Positions 55,111 to 64,000 of a DNA stretch of 64,000 nt are shown here, piece by piece. The stretch is from contig OY757911.1 in the NCBI GenBank assembly GCA_963585895.1, forward strand, positions 90,841,647 through 90,905,646, read 5' to 3'. Source of the DNA: Sepioteuthis lessoniana (lineage: Eukaryota > Mollusca > Cephalopoda > Myopsida > Loliginidae). The notes under the pieces were generated by a model. The model saw only the letters and a list, made by a program, of their open reading frames with translations. It was not told the DNA's origin and ran no database searches. Within the stretch, counting starts at the first letter, position 1. The number at the start of each line of letters is the position of its first letter. A program made the position numbers and the translations under genes.

Positions 55111-55424
55111 ATTTAGGGGAGGGGGCGGTCGCGGTCGCGCACGAGCCAAAACTGCTGGTCAAATGCTGGTTATAGGGCCACTAGGTGAAATGTAAACTAT
55201 GCCAGCCTTTGATAAGTCTTCCAGCACGAAGCCAGGTGACCATGCTGGTCATAGGTTCATTAGACCGAAGGTCCTGTGCCGTGTGAATCTATGCTTGTCA
55301 TTGTTTGGCCTCCCGGCACGTATGCTAGTTAGTCCGGTGCTTGACCAAAACAGTAAATTAATCTTGGTGGTCTGACGTACAATCTAAACAAGAGTGTTAG
55401 TACCTGGTAGAATTCGATCTCTAG
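55111..55424. other. Unassigned GC-richer interval
   Basis: GGGGGCGGTCGCGGTCGCGC near 55128-55141, and the word TGCTGGT recurring several times. No domain recognised. Confidence 0.4.
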
Positions 55425-55515
55425 GGAAATAGATCTGATTGAAAATCAATAGTATTAGATAATACTTGAAACTACTTAACAGTAAATTATTTGTATAAAC
55501 AAATAATTAGGTTTA
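55425..55515 (+). mobile_element. A2-type monomer fragment
   Basis: AGTATTAGATAATACTTGAA and ATTTGTATAAACAAATAATT. Confidence 0.55.
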
Positions 55516-55519
55516 GTTG

Positions 55520-55578
55520 GGTTTGGTTTTGATTGGTTTTATGGCATATCAACCACTTTAGGTTATCTAATGCCAAAT

Positions 55579-55616
<38 letters not shown>

Positions 55617-55970
55617 AGTTCTATTTCAAACAATTCAGTTTCGTATAAGTACACAGTTTAGTTCTATTAGACCCATAGATAGGACCCTATCAGGTGCTAC
55701 CACTCCGGGCTAGAGTGAACCTGGGAGCGATGGCAATGAAGGGGCACTCCGCATTTCGCAAAGCTCCAGCATTACTGAAGCCTCACCATCGGATTGTTTC
55801 GTGTCATATACAGGACACAAGTTGGGTGAGTCTTACCCTTCTGCAGAGGTGCATTCGGTGTATTCGGCAGATCCAAATGAGTGGGTCACTGGACACTCGT
55901 TAGGAGAGCCTTACCCTTCTGCAGAGGTGCGGTCGGTGTATTCTGCCCCCCACTCAGCCAACTGGACCAG
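55520..55970 (-). mobile_element. SINE family A with duplicated 5' head segment
   Basis: Tail 55543-55576 with AACC/GGTT, a TA run 55580-55611, one monomer, and the head from 55666. The first roughly 70 bp of the head occur twice (55810-55885 and 55890-55965): GACAC.AGTTGGG against GACACTCGTTAGG, then TTACCCTTCTGCAGAGGTGC in both. Confidence 0.9.
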
Positions 55971-56084
55971 AAGCAATAAGTTGAATTTATAATTGCTTGC
56001 AATTATTATAATAAATAAATAAATAAATAATCTAAATCTGAATTTAACAAACGCATATGAAATAATCTATACTTATAGATACTG

Positions 56085-56575
56085 AATATGCTGACTGTAT
56101 CTCCAGCGGAAAAGTAAGATCCAATCCGCAAAAAAGTAAGACCCCACCAGCCCATGAAAAGGTGTCCTAGATTTGTTATTAATCGGTGTCTAATGGAGAG
56201 GCTCCAGTTCTGGGGATCAGGGAAGTTTGGAGTACTCTTTCATTGCAATTGCTTCCAGGTCCATTGTAACCCGTGTGATAGTAACTATTAGGGTCCTACG
56301 TATGGGTCAAGTAGATTTGCTTAAAAATTAATCGGGTTCGATAAGACTGTGTGCAAAAACAACAACGAAAAACAAAAACAAAACAAACAACAAAAACAAT
56401 ACCCCCACCAAAAAAAAAACAAACAAACAAACCAAAAACAGAATTAAAATCTCTTAAAAAACGACTGCACTAAAAATGAAAATATAAACGAATAATGAAC
56501 TCAATTCCCAAATTTCTCGGCGTAAGATAACCCTAGACGAGTTGACAAGTCTTTAAAATTATTAAATTAGTCAAA
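56085..56575 (+). mobile_element. SINE family A2, full length
   Basis: Head with CTCCAGTTCTGGGG stem, an AAAC-rich expansion at 56350-56440, pre-tail AAACGACTGCACTAAAAATG, tail AATAACCC-like TAACCCTAGACGAGTTG. Confidence 0.85.
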
Positions 56576-57799
56576 TTTTCGCCTCATACTAAGTGGATAA
56601 ATATTTGCTTATTGTATACTAGAAGCTTTGCATTATTATTTTAATATATATAAAAATGATCGATTTGAATATCTATAATAATTAAGATTATAATAATTTA
56701 ATATTATAATTCATATTTTAATACGTCAGAATATTTTTGTCTGATGCAAAGTATAATTCTATTTTTAACATTTGTCAACCAATTATCCGCATAAAAAACT
56801 ACTAAACAAAAATAAATAAATAAATAAATGAAGAAAAGCAAATTGCAAAAAACAAAAAAAAAAACAACAACAAAAAAAAAAAAAAACAACAAAAAACGAG
56901 ATGTTTGCGTATGTGTGAGTGAGTAACTCTGATCATAGGCAGAAGTGGCGATCCATACGCGAACGATATCGTATTTTTTTATGGGTATTGTGCTGTTATT
57001 CCTTTTCTTTTTAAATCCAAATACGCATGCGCAGTATTGTTGAAAAATACTAAACTAATGAATATTAAGATTTTTATTGGATTTCCAACAAAAATACCTT
57101 CTAATCTGGAGTACACGTGTTCTGTGGAACATAAAGGTATGTATAAAAAATATCTTATTTCAATGTAGATTTTATTCGATGATTATGCTTTTAGAGTTTT
57201 TTTTGTCTTTCAAATAAACCACTTATATTGTGATTAATGTCTTACAAGACGTAACAACGACAAAAGAGCACTTTATGATTTGTTTCGGTATTAATGGGAT
57301 TTGTTTCTCATCTAACCTCACAATTAACTGAAAAAAGGAAAACTCAAATAAAACGACAAAATTGGAGGTATATATTTGTTTTAATATTTCGTAAAATATG
57401 CGATTTTTTCGTTTCTTTAACAACAAATTATATTGAAGACAACGACGGAAGTGTTACTACTGCTGCTGCTGTGGCGGCGGCAGTTAAAATAATAATAGTC
57501 GTACTACTCATCATTACTCTTATTACTACTATGCTGGGAATTACAACTCAACATCAGGATCGTAGTAGTAGTAGTAGTCTTAATAGTGTCAGAAGGTGAA
57601 GAGGAAGATTGAAAAGAAGGTTAAGACTAACTTTTCACGTGTTATCTCAAGAAGGACGATGCCATTTGGAATATTTAAAAAGAACCTACTTCATTGGAAT
57701 AGTTTTTGGGCTAAACTTTTTCATCAATATATAAAATATGATAAAATATTGTTGGTAAATTTGACGGGCAATTTGTTAAAGTAAACATTTTAACTGAAG
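56576..57799. other. Unassigned interval
   Basis: A-rich tract at 56815-56895. A plus-strand frame at 57294-57599 contains Ala, Thr and Ser homopolymers that come from imperfect trinucleotide tracts (57450-57585) and is not convincing as a gene. Confidence 0.45.
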
Positions 57800-58285
57800 C
57801 GAAATTGGCGGGACTTAGAATACGCAGACTATATCCTCTGCCAGGAGGTAAGAACCCCCTCCAACTAAAAGTGGATGTTATCGATATGAAACTAAACTGT
57901 ATCTGATCGTGAGGCTCCAGTTCCTCAGATCTGGAGTGTGTGGAATGCCTCTTCATTACCATTATCAAGTTCACTCTGACCCGGAGAGATAATACCTGTT
58001 CGGGTCCTCTCCATGTATCAAATAAAACTGTTCAATCATTTACTTAGGAATATTATTATTAGTTACTTGAAACCATAAACTGTGTTCCAATTATTTGTAT
58101 TATATAGAAATACTTGATATCACATAACCGCGTACCAGCACCCCCCGCACCCCTACCCCCCCAAAAAAACTTAACAGCGACGCAAAAGATATAAATGTGA
58201 ACATACAATAAACGAGATTTCCTAACCTCTTAGCATAAAATAACCCTAAACAGGTTGACGAGCCATTGACATGTTTGGTTGATTT
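57800..58285 (+). mobile_element. SINE family A2, full length
   Basis: Head with CTCCAG/CTGGAG (57915-57936), monomers 58035-58130, a CCCCC-rich stretch, and tail AATAACCCTAAACAGGTTG. Confidence 0.88.
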
Positions 58286-58720
58286 ATTTAATATTAAAAT
58301 TAGTACTTGGTAAAAATATTTGACATCATATAGCTGTAAATTATTTGTATTAAGAATAGTTACTTAAAGCTATAAGTGTTTTCTGAGGATTATTACCAGA
58401 TAGATAGAACCATATAACTGTGTGCAAACAAATTACTATTATTGAATAGAAATAATCAATTACTTGAAACTATTGATTATTAGTATTTGATAGGAATACT
58501 TGAAACGTGCAACTGTGTACCCATTTGTATTCGATAAGAATACCTGATATATAACTGGGAAAAAAAACAAAAAAACAAACAAACAAAAAAACTTTCCAGA
58601 AATAACAACACAAAAAATTTAAATATAAATTTTACAATGAAAGCCATTCCCTAATTTCTGGACATAAAATAACTAGACGTGTTTATATACCGTTAAAATC
58701 AGCTAATCAGAATTGTTTAA
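58286..58720 (+). mobile_element. Headless A2 copy
   Basis: Monomers 58300-58550, pre-tail AAATAACAACACAAAAAAT, and a worn tail ACATAAAATAACTAGACGTG. Directly downstream of another A2. Confidence 0.75.
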
Positions 58721-58767
58721 AACTTACTTGGGGAAGATGAACGGGTCGAAAGTTTTGGTAATTTGCT

Positions 58768-58881
58768 AAGCTTTTTTTTTGCTTAGATGTGGCTCGAAGT
58801 CGTACGGATGGGACACCCAATGAGACTAGAACTCACTCGTGAAGGTTTGCTAGTCTAGCTTGCTTACTATTACACCACCCG
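58768..58881 (-). mobile_element. SINE family E
   Basis: Complements of GTGTAATAGTAAGCAAGC and GAGTTCTAGTCTCATTGGG; tail hairpin CTAAGC with a long A loop. Confidence 0.88.
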
Positions 58882-58899
58882 AAACGTAGGTTTGGTTTG

Positions 58900-59370
58900 A
58901 TGACATATCAACCATTGGAGGTTATTTAATGCCAAATCCTTTTAATACATATATTAAATATATTTTCTAAACACATTTTGTAAATAATATTTTTGAACGT
59001 GTCTGAGCTTATTTTTTGCTCTCAGTTAAATGGTTTCAAGTATTGCCATTTAACATTAAAAGTTCAATGAAACATCAGTTCTTTATTTACACACAGTTAA
59101 ATGATCAAATAGTTCTATTTAAAGCAATTCAGTTTAGCATTAGTCATTTGTTTGACCCATTGAGTGGACCCTATCAGGTGCTACCAATCCGGGCCTGTGT
59201 GGACCTGGGAGCGATTGCAATGAAGGGGTACTCTGTATTCCCCCAAACTCTTGGATTACTGGAGCCTCACAATTAGATTGTTTAGTGTCATGATTAGGAC
59301 ACTCGTTGGGGGAAGTCTTACCCCTCTGCAGAGATGCAGTCGGTGTACTTTACAGCCACAGCCGACTGGG
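58900..59370 (-). mobile_element. SINE family A, full length
   Basis: Tail 58906-58941 with AACC/GGTT, monomers 59020-59150, head 59155-59370 (CCTCTGCAGAG block at 59322). Confidence 0.9.
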
Positions 59371-59471
59371 CCAGGGTCGAAAGGTTGTAATGAAGGCATA
59401 ATATAAAAGTTTGAAAAAAAAACCCTCGTTGGCTGAATTTCGTTTTCTGTTTTATCTCGTTATTTCTGGTA

Positions 59472-59475
<4 letters not shown>

Positions 59476-59530
<55 letters not shown>
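59476..59530. repeat. (CA)n microsatellite
   Basis: About 26 CA units. Confidence 0.97.
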
Positions 59531-59531
<1 letters not shown>

Positions 59532-59724
59532 AGAGAAAGAGAGAGATGAACCGTATAATTGATTACTTTTGAGACTGAAAGAAATCTATACAAAAGGGAG
59601 ACTCCCAAGATTAAAAATAAATAAATAAATAATAGTCGACCAAAAAAAAAAAAAAAATAATGAAGCCATAATTTATAAATGAACTCATAATGAACTAAAA
59701 TGGATTAATCTATGATATCAGTCC

Positions 59725-60024
59725 CGTCCACTAAGGCTGTAGAATATGCCGATGACATTTCTTCAGAGGGGTTAGACCCCTACTTCAACGAGTATCCTAG
59801 ACATGACACTAAACCACCTGTTGGTGAGGCTTCTGTCCTGAAGCTTTTAAGAATGTGGAGTATCCTTCATTGTCATTATTCCCAAGTCAACTCTACCTGG
59901 AGTTGTAGTACCAGTTAGGGCTCCATCTATGAGTCAAATAGAACTGTTTAACCATTTAACTGTGTGCAAACAAATGAGATTTGGCTTGTTTCAAAATGTT
60001 ACTATCACACTATTTATTTACAGA

Positions 60025-60117
<93 letters not shown>

Positions 60118-60185
60118 TAGGTTTTTTGATAAAATAATCTACAAGGTATGATATGCAATAAAACCCAACCTACCAACAAATCATT
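59725..60185 (+). mobile_element. SINE family A with a large internal microsatellite
   Basis: Head 59730-59945 (worn 5' end), one monomer, (CA)n(TA)n at 60027-60114, then tail AATAATCTACAAGGTATGAT and ATGCAATAAAACCC. Confidence 0.82.
60027..60114. repeat. (CA)n(TA)n inside SINE A
   Basis: About 27 CA then 17 TA units. Confidence 0.97.
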
Positions 60186-60286
60186 CATGATACATTTATA
60201 CAGACTGCTTTCCTCTGTCCAAACCCGTTCCTCTTGGAAATCACTGTCTCACTAATCCGTGATATCAATCGGTATAAGTTATTTAA

Positions 60287-60339
<53 letters not shown>

Positions 60340-60477
60340 CAATTAGAAGAAAACTCAAACCTGGTTAAATTGTCATTATAAATTTATTTCAGCGAAGAAT
60401 ATCATTATATTCTTCGACTCATTAGAAGACTTCACGTGTTTGATTTGAGCTTGAAAAACACCTAATATGGACTACAG

Positions 60478-60521
<44 letters not shown>

Positions 60522-60765
60522 ATGCATAAAAAAGAAGAAAAAACTTATATGAATTTAAATTCTCTGGCGAAAGTAAAAGGGGGTTAAAACAATAATGTAT
60601 TAGAAAAAATTATGAAACCAGGAAAAGGGTGTTCCTGTAAATTCACCCTATCCTAATTTGAATATATGCAATATTTTTCGTTGCAGGTGGAATTTTTTTT
60701 TAATAATGTAAGCTTATAAACTAAACTATTATCTTCATATATTTTTCTGTTTACTCCTTTTACAT
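60186..60765. other. Unassigned interval with two TA tracts and a perfect hairpin
   Basis: (TA)n at 60290-60335; CGAAGAATAT-CATT-ATATTCTTCG at 60393-60416; (CT)n(AT)n at 60478-60522. Confidence 0.8.
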
Positions 60766-61665
60766 GTGTTAAATCCCACAACCAATTGGGCCATCACCCT
60801 CCTCCACCCCACAAAAAAAACCCCTTTCGGTACCCACCAGGTGCCTTTAAATTATCCGAAAATTGTTTCAAGGGAATTAACTACATCAGAAATTAAAAAA
60901 AATCTTAATTGCGAATTAATATCTAAAGTTCCAAGAATCTCCTTCCCTACATACCCACCGTCATACAATACTAGTAATTACTGCAGTAAATGTTTTTATT
61001 TTAAAGAAATCATCCAAAATCAATATCCTTGTTTTTATCCAGAGTAGGAACCTCGTTGGCCCCCAATCAGGATAATTTAAATTTACTTTTATGTCTACAT
61101 TTAAACACAAGTTCGTTACGTTCATTAAGTAGTTGTCTGCGATCCTTAAAATTAATTATACTAATTTTTCCATCGATACGCAAGTTACTTCTGCCATTGA
61201 AGCTATTTTTGGTTGAAGACTGCCTGACTATTTTCCACTTTATTTGAGGGGTTAGCCCCTGATCTTTAAGGTTCCAAAATATTTAGATAGAGCGGTTCGG
61301 TTTCTCAGTCACGAATTGGAGAAAGAATGTCTGCGCTTATACAGTCCTTGTTTTCAATTCCCAGCAGAGATACCTATATAAACCCTTTCCCCATCATTAT
61401 TATATTCCATGAGGAAAAGGCATGCTTGGTATATGACATTCTTAGAGTTGCATCGTCTGCCCAAAGGGCATTCCTCTTTTCTTCTACAGTTACAAGACAC
61501 CTCATCTGGTCCCCCTCTATTCCTACTTAATTCGTCTAGTAACCTCCTGCTGTGGTTGTTTAAGATACTATGCATATTGTTTGTACAAGATAACGGTGTT
61601 CCTATAAAAAATTTCCTTAATGGATGGTCCCTATTATATATATATATATATATATATATTGTCAT
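60766..61665 (-). pseudogene. Penelope-like element, GIY-YIG endonuclease end
   Basis: On the minus strand 61640-61354 encodes a Cys-rich motif (CNCRRKEECPLGRRC), then NVIYQA and ERVYIGIS, the start of a GIY-YIG nuclease with the upstream cysteine cluster seen in Neptune-type Penelope-like elements. After a frame change, 61300-61060 continues with FWNLKDQGLTPQIKWKIVRQ and LLNERNELVFKCRHKSKF. Stops and at least one frame shift make it dead. No RT is visible; 61640-61665 is simple repeat. The lower limit is uncertain (recognisable to about 61040). Confidence 0.82.
61636..61660. repeat. (TA)n microsatellite
   Basis: About 12 TA units between the PLE fragment and the first G SINE. Confidence 0.95.
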
Positions 61666-61862
61666 CCACAGACAGACTGTTTCGTTCTATCAGAACTCTT
61701 CAGTGTGGCTAGACACGCAGGACGCTCGAAGCCGGGATCGAAACCCGTCCAACTTTACGTTAGATTAAGTCTCAGACCACTCGGCCACCAAGCGGACCAC
61801 GTTGGCTAAGGGAATTTTTAAGGTATTTATTTAGCAACAGTAGCAGCAGCCGTTTGTTTACA
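61658..61862 (-). mobile_element. tRNA-derived SINE, family G, copy 1
   Basis: On the minus strand GTGGCCGAGTGGTCTGAG (A box, Leu/Ser-tRNA-like) and GGGTTTCGATCCCGGC (B box) are followed by CTGAAGA and the hairpin GTTCT-GAT-AGAAC (61684-61696), then GAAACAG. Near-identical to copy 2 except for about 11 extra bases near 61790. Confidence 0.88.
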
Positions 61863-61983
61863 TTTTTTATATACCCTATCGGCTACCAGAGTGCTCAATT
61901 CTTTCGAAGAGCTTTGCATTATGCGAGCGGCAGCCGACAATTCCTTCGCCAGAATGCTCAACCCCCATGGGGGAGCGTATATA

Positions 61984-62172
61984 TTGTCATCCACAGACAG
62001 ACTGTTTCGTTCTATCAGAACTCTTCAGTGTGGCTAGACACGCAGGATGCTCGAAGCCGGGATCGAAACCCGTCCAACTTTACGTTAGATTAAGTCTCAG
62101 ACCTCTCGGCCACCACGTTGGCTAAGGAAATTTTTAAGGTATTTATTTAGCAACAGCAGCAGCCGTTTGTTA
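61984..62172 (-). mobile_element. SINE family G, copy 2
   Basis: Near-identical to copy 1, starting with the same TTGTCATCCACAGACAGAC and ending with AGCAGCCGTTTGTT, 326 bp downstream. Confidence 0.88.
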
Positions 62173-62240
62173 TATATATATATATATATATTACATTGTG
62201 GTGTCTGTGACCCTGGGTTTTATGCTTTACGCCTTCATTT
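62172..62240. repeat. (TA)n with the flank shared with 33732-33785
   Basis: About nine TA units, then TTACATTGTGGTGTCTGTGA and CCCTGGGTTTTATGCTTTAC. Confidence 0.85.
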
Positions 62241-62519
62241 ATCTATCGTTTAAGATAAAATTTAAAGAATTCTTTACGATGTAGGAAGCAAAGCTTATCT
62301 CAAATAATGACAATTATTTTGTTTTTATCTCTCGATTTATTTTTTCCCCACTTATTGTTTAAAGTAGGGATAATCACATATTTTAAAGACTTGAACTATT
62401 CAAAGTAGGCAAATAAAATATTGCAGCTAAAAGTTAAAGAAACGAATGAATTATAAAATAGAAATACGCCTCTGTGCTTTTAAAAGTTTGAATTAAAATT
62501 GATTGATTTTGGTTGGTCG
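62241..62519. other. Unassigned AT-rich interval
   Basis: Nothing recognised. Confidence 0.4.
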
Positions 62520-63135
62520 GGATTAATGGTATATCAACCGTTGTAGGTTATTTAACGCCAAATTCATTTTTTAAGAATAGTTCTATTTCAGACAATTCAG
62601 TTTAGCATAAGCACGCAGTTTAAATGTAAATACAGTTTAGTTGTCGAAAACGTTTCTATTTTAAGCTATTCGGTTTAGTCAAGCAATTCTAATTCAGTTT
62701 AGTATAAGTACAGATTTTGTTTACGTACAGTTAAATGTCAAAACAGATCTATATTAAACAATTCAGTTTAGTACAGTTTCAATGTCAAAAAAACAGTTCC
62801 ATTTCAAATAATTCAGTTTAGCATAAGCACGCAGTTTAAACGTAAGTACGGTTTAATTGTCAAAAACATTTCTATTTTAAGCTATTCAGTTTAGTCAAAC
62901 AATTCAGTTTAGCATAAGTATGCCGTTAGCTCTATTTAACCCATAGATAGGGCCCTATCAGGTGCTACCACGCCGGGCCAGAGTAAACCAGGGAGCAATG
63001 GCAATGAAGGGGTGCTCCGCATTCCCGAAAGCCCCCGCATCACTGGAACCTCACCATCAGATTGTTTAGAGTCATATCCAGGACATTCTGCAGAGGTGTA
63101 GTCGGTGTATTCTACTGCCCCAGCCGACTGGGTAA
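62520..63135 (-). mobile_element. SINE family A, full length with long monomer block
   Basis: Tail 62526-62566 (AACC/GGTT), about seven monomers 62575-62930, and head 62935-63130 (CCAGCCGACTGGG at its 5' end). A short deletion removes part of the head near 63085. Confidence 0.92.
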
Positions 63136-63144
63136 TTATTGATT

Positions 63145-63325
63145 TTAACAGCATATCAACTCATTTGGGAATTACGTAAATGACTCCTTTATATTTATAT
63201 ATATTTTGTGTATTTGTTTCTTAAGAATTTTTGCACACAGTTATATGAAATCATATGTTCTTTTCTAATATAAATAATTTGCACACAGTTGGCCGGTTTC
63301 TAGTATTCCTATATAATACTTACAA
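63145..63325 (-). mobile_element. A2-type monomer block with worn tail
   Basis: CAGCATATCAACTCATTTGG is tail-like; AATAATTTGCACACAGTTGG and GTTTCTAGTATTCCTATATA are monomers. Confidence 0.65.
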
Positions 63326-64000
63326 TTTTGACAAAGGGTTGCCTTGGGTATAACACCAAAAAAGCAGGGATGAACAGCATATTCTAAGCTCCCATGCATG
63401 CTTGAATTAGAACACTTCTATTTGAGCCTCTCGCATACGTAATAAATAGCCCCGCTGCTGGCAACGGACTTAAGTCCAGTTTTTTTCGGGTGTCGGTTTT
63501 ATTCGCTTAAGAAAATTTAAACAATCTTCTCCATAGACAGGAGATTGAATAAAGAGTTCACATCAAAATTCCGTGAATGTTACTGAATATGTCAGACACT
63601 CCAAGAAGGCTGAAAAGTATAACAGCCAAAACTTTGTAGTTATTACTGTCAAGATGGGGACATTATTCTGAATAATTCAGTGTATAATTCTGAGGCTGCT
63701 AGAAATAATCAGGGTGCAATGAAAATTTCTCATCTTATAAACTCAAAGAGAAATTACTAACTTTTCAGTTATATATAAAACCTAAAAGAAATTATCTCAC
63801 TTCCACATGTCGGTTTCGTTACTAAAACTTTCATATATAGAAAAAAATATAACCGTCAAATGAAACACATGACCACTTAAACAGGTTGATATTCAGATAC
63901 AAACAAAAAGAAACGTAAAAAAAAAAAAAATGATAATTATTAAAATATTTTAGGGGTTTTGTTAGTTGACTGAACTAATCGTTTTTTTTTTGTTTTTTAT
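63326..64000. other. Unassigned interval to the right edge
   Basis: Nothing recognised. Confidence 0.4.

Noticed and set aside
57294..57599. Plus-strand frame with Ala, Thr and Ser runs
   Set aside because: Composition comes from imperfect trinucleotide tracts; no domain seen.
61727..61800. Leu/Ser-type tRNA gene on the minus strand
   Set aside because: The tRNA-like part is repeated with its SINE body at 62052-62115, so it is a retroposon head.
1..64000. CRISPR array or bacterial operon
   Set aside because: No regularly spaced short repeats with unique spacers; content is eukaryotic transposon DNA.

Overview
The window looks like intergenic or intronic DNA from a large, AT-rich, repeat-laden metazoan genome. 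I find no convincing host exon, no rRNA gene and no free-standing tRNA gene. Nearly everything recognisable is a transposable element or a product of one. The combination of many tRNA-derived SINE families, an RTE-like LINE, L1/Tx1-like LINEs, Penelope-like elements, Ty3/Gypsy and mariner suggests an invertebrate, most likely a lophotrochozoan such as a mollusc, possibly a cephalopod. That placement is inference from repeat style, not from a diagnostic gene.

Layout. 0-4 kb: two L1/Tx1-like LINE pieces, both on the minus strand (an open ORF1-like frame leaving the left edge at position 2, and a frameshifted reverse transcriptase). 4-10 kb: SINEs, a mariner with both terminal repeats (5114-5991), and a Penelope-like element with RT and GIY-YIG remnants (8220-9480). 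10-24 kb: unassigned AT-rich DNA, a 92-bp tandem repeat, SINEs, a second mariner split by a SINE, and LINE fragments. 24.7-29.3 kb: a decayed Ty3/Gypsy element on the plus strand, from gag to polypurine tract and 3' LTR, interrupted by two SINEs with target duplications and one LINE fragment. 29-41 kb: dense SINE territory. 41-45 kb: an inserted segment with a 5-bp target duplication and a diverged repeat pair. 45-48.2 kb: a nearly full-length RTE-like LINE on the minus strand with one in-frame stop. 48-64 kb: microsatellites, more SINEs, a minisatellite and a second Penelope-like GIY-YIG fragment.

SINE families named here by letter. A and A2 are two related families that share an unusual plan: a roughly 230-bp structured head, a variable block of 48-55 bp monomers, and a short 3' tail. 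B, C, D, E, F, G and H are tRNA-headed families with visible A and B boxes. A, A2 and D, whose heads differ, end in the same short tail, which folds into a two-tier hairpin (outer TGGCAT/ATGCCA, inner AACCY/RGGTT). The inner stem shows a compensatory change between A and A2. This suggests recognition by one LINE machinery, whose LINE is not in the window. The RTE-like LINE has its own terminal hairpin, encoded in its last codons, and its stop codon is the first repeat of its (TGA)n tail. These two tail systems, the chimeric A/D element, and a hairpin module shared by F, G and a fragment are the most interesting signals here.
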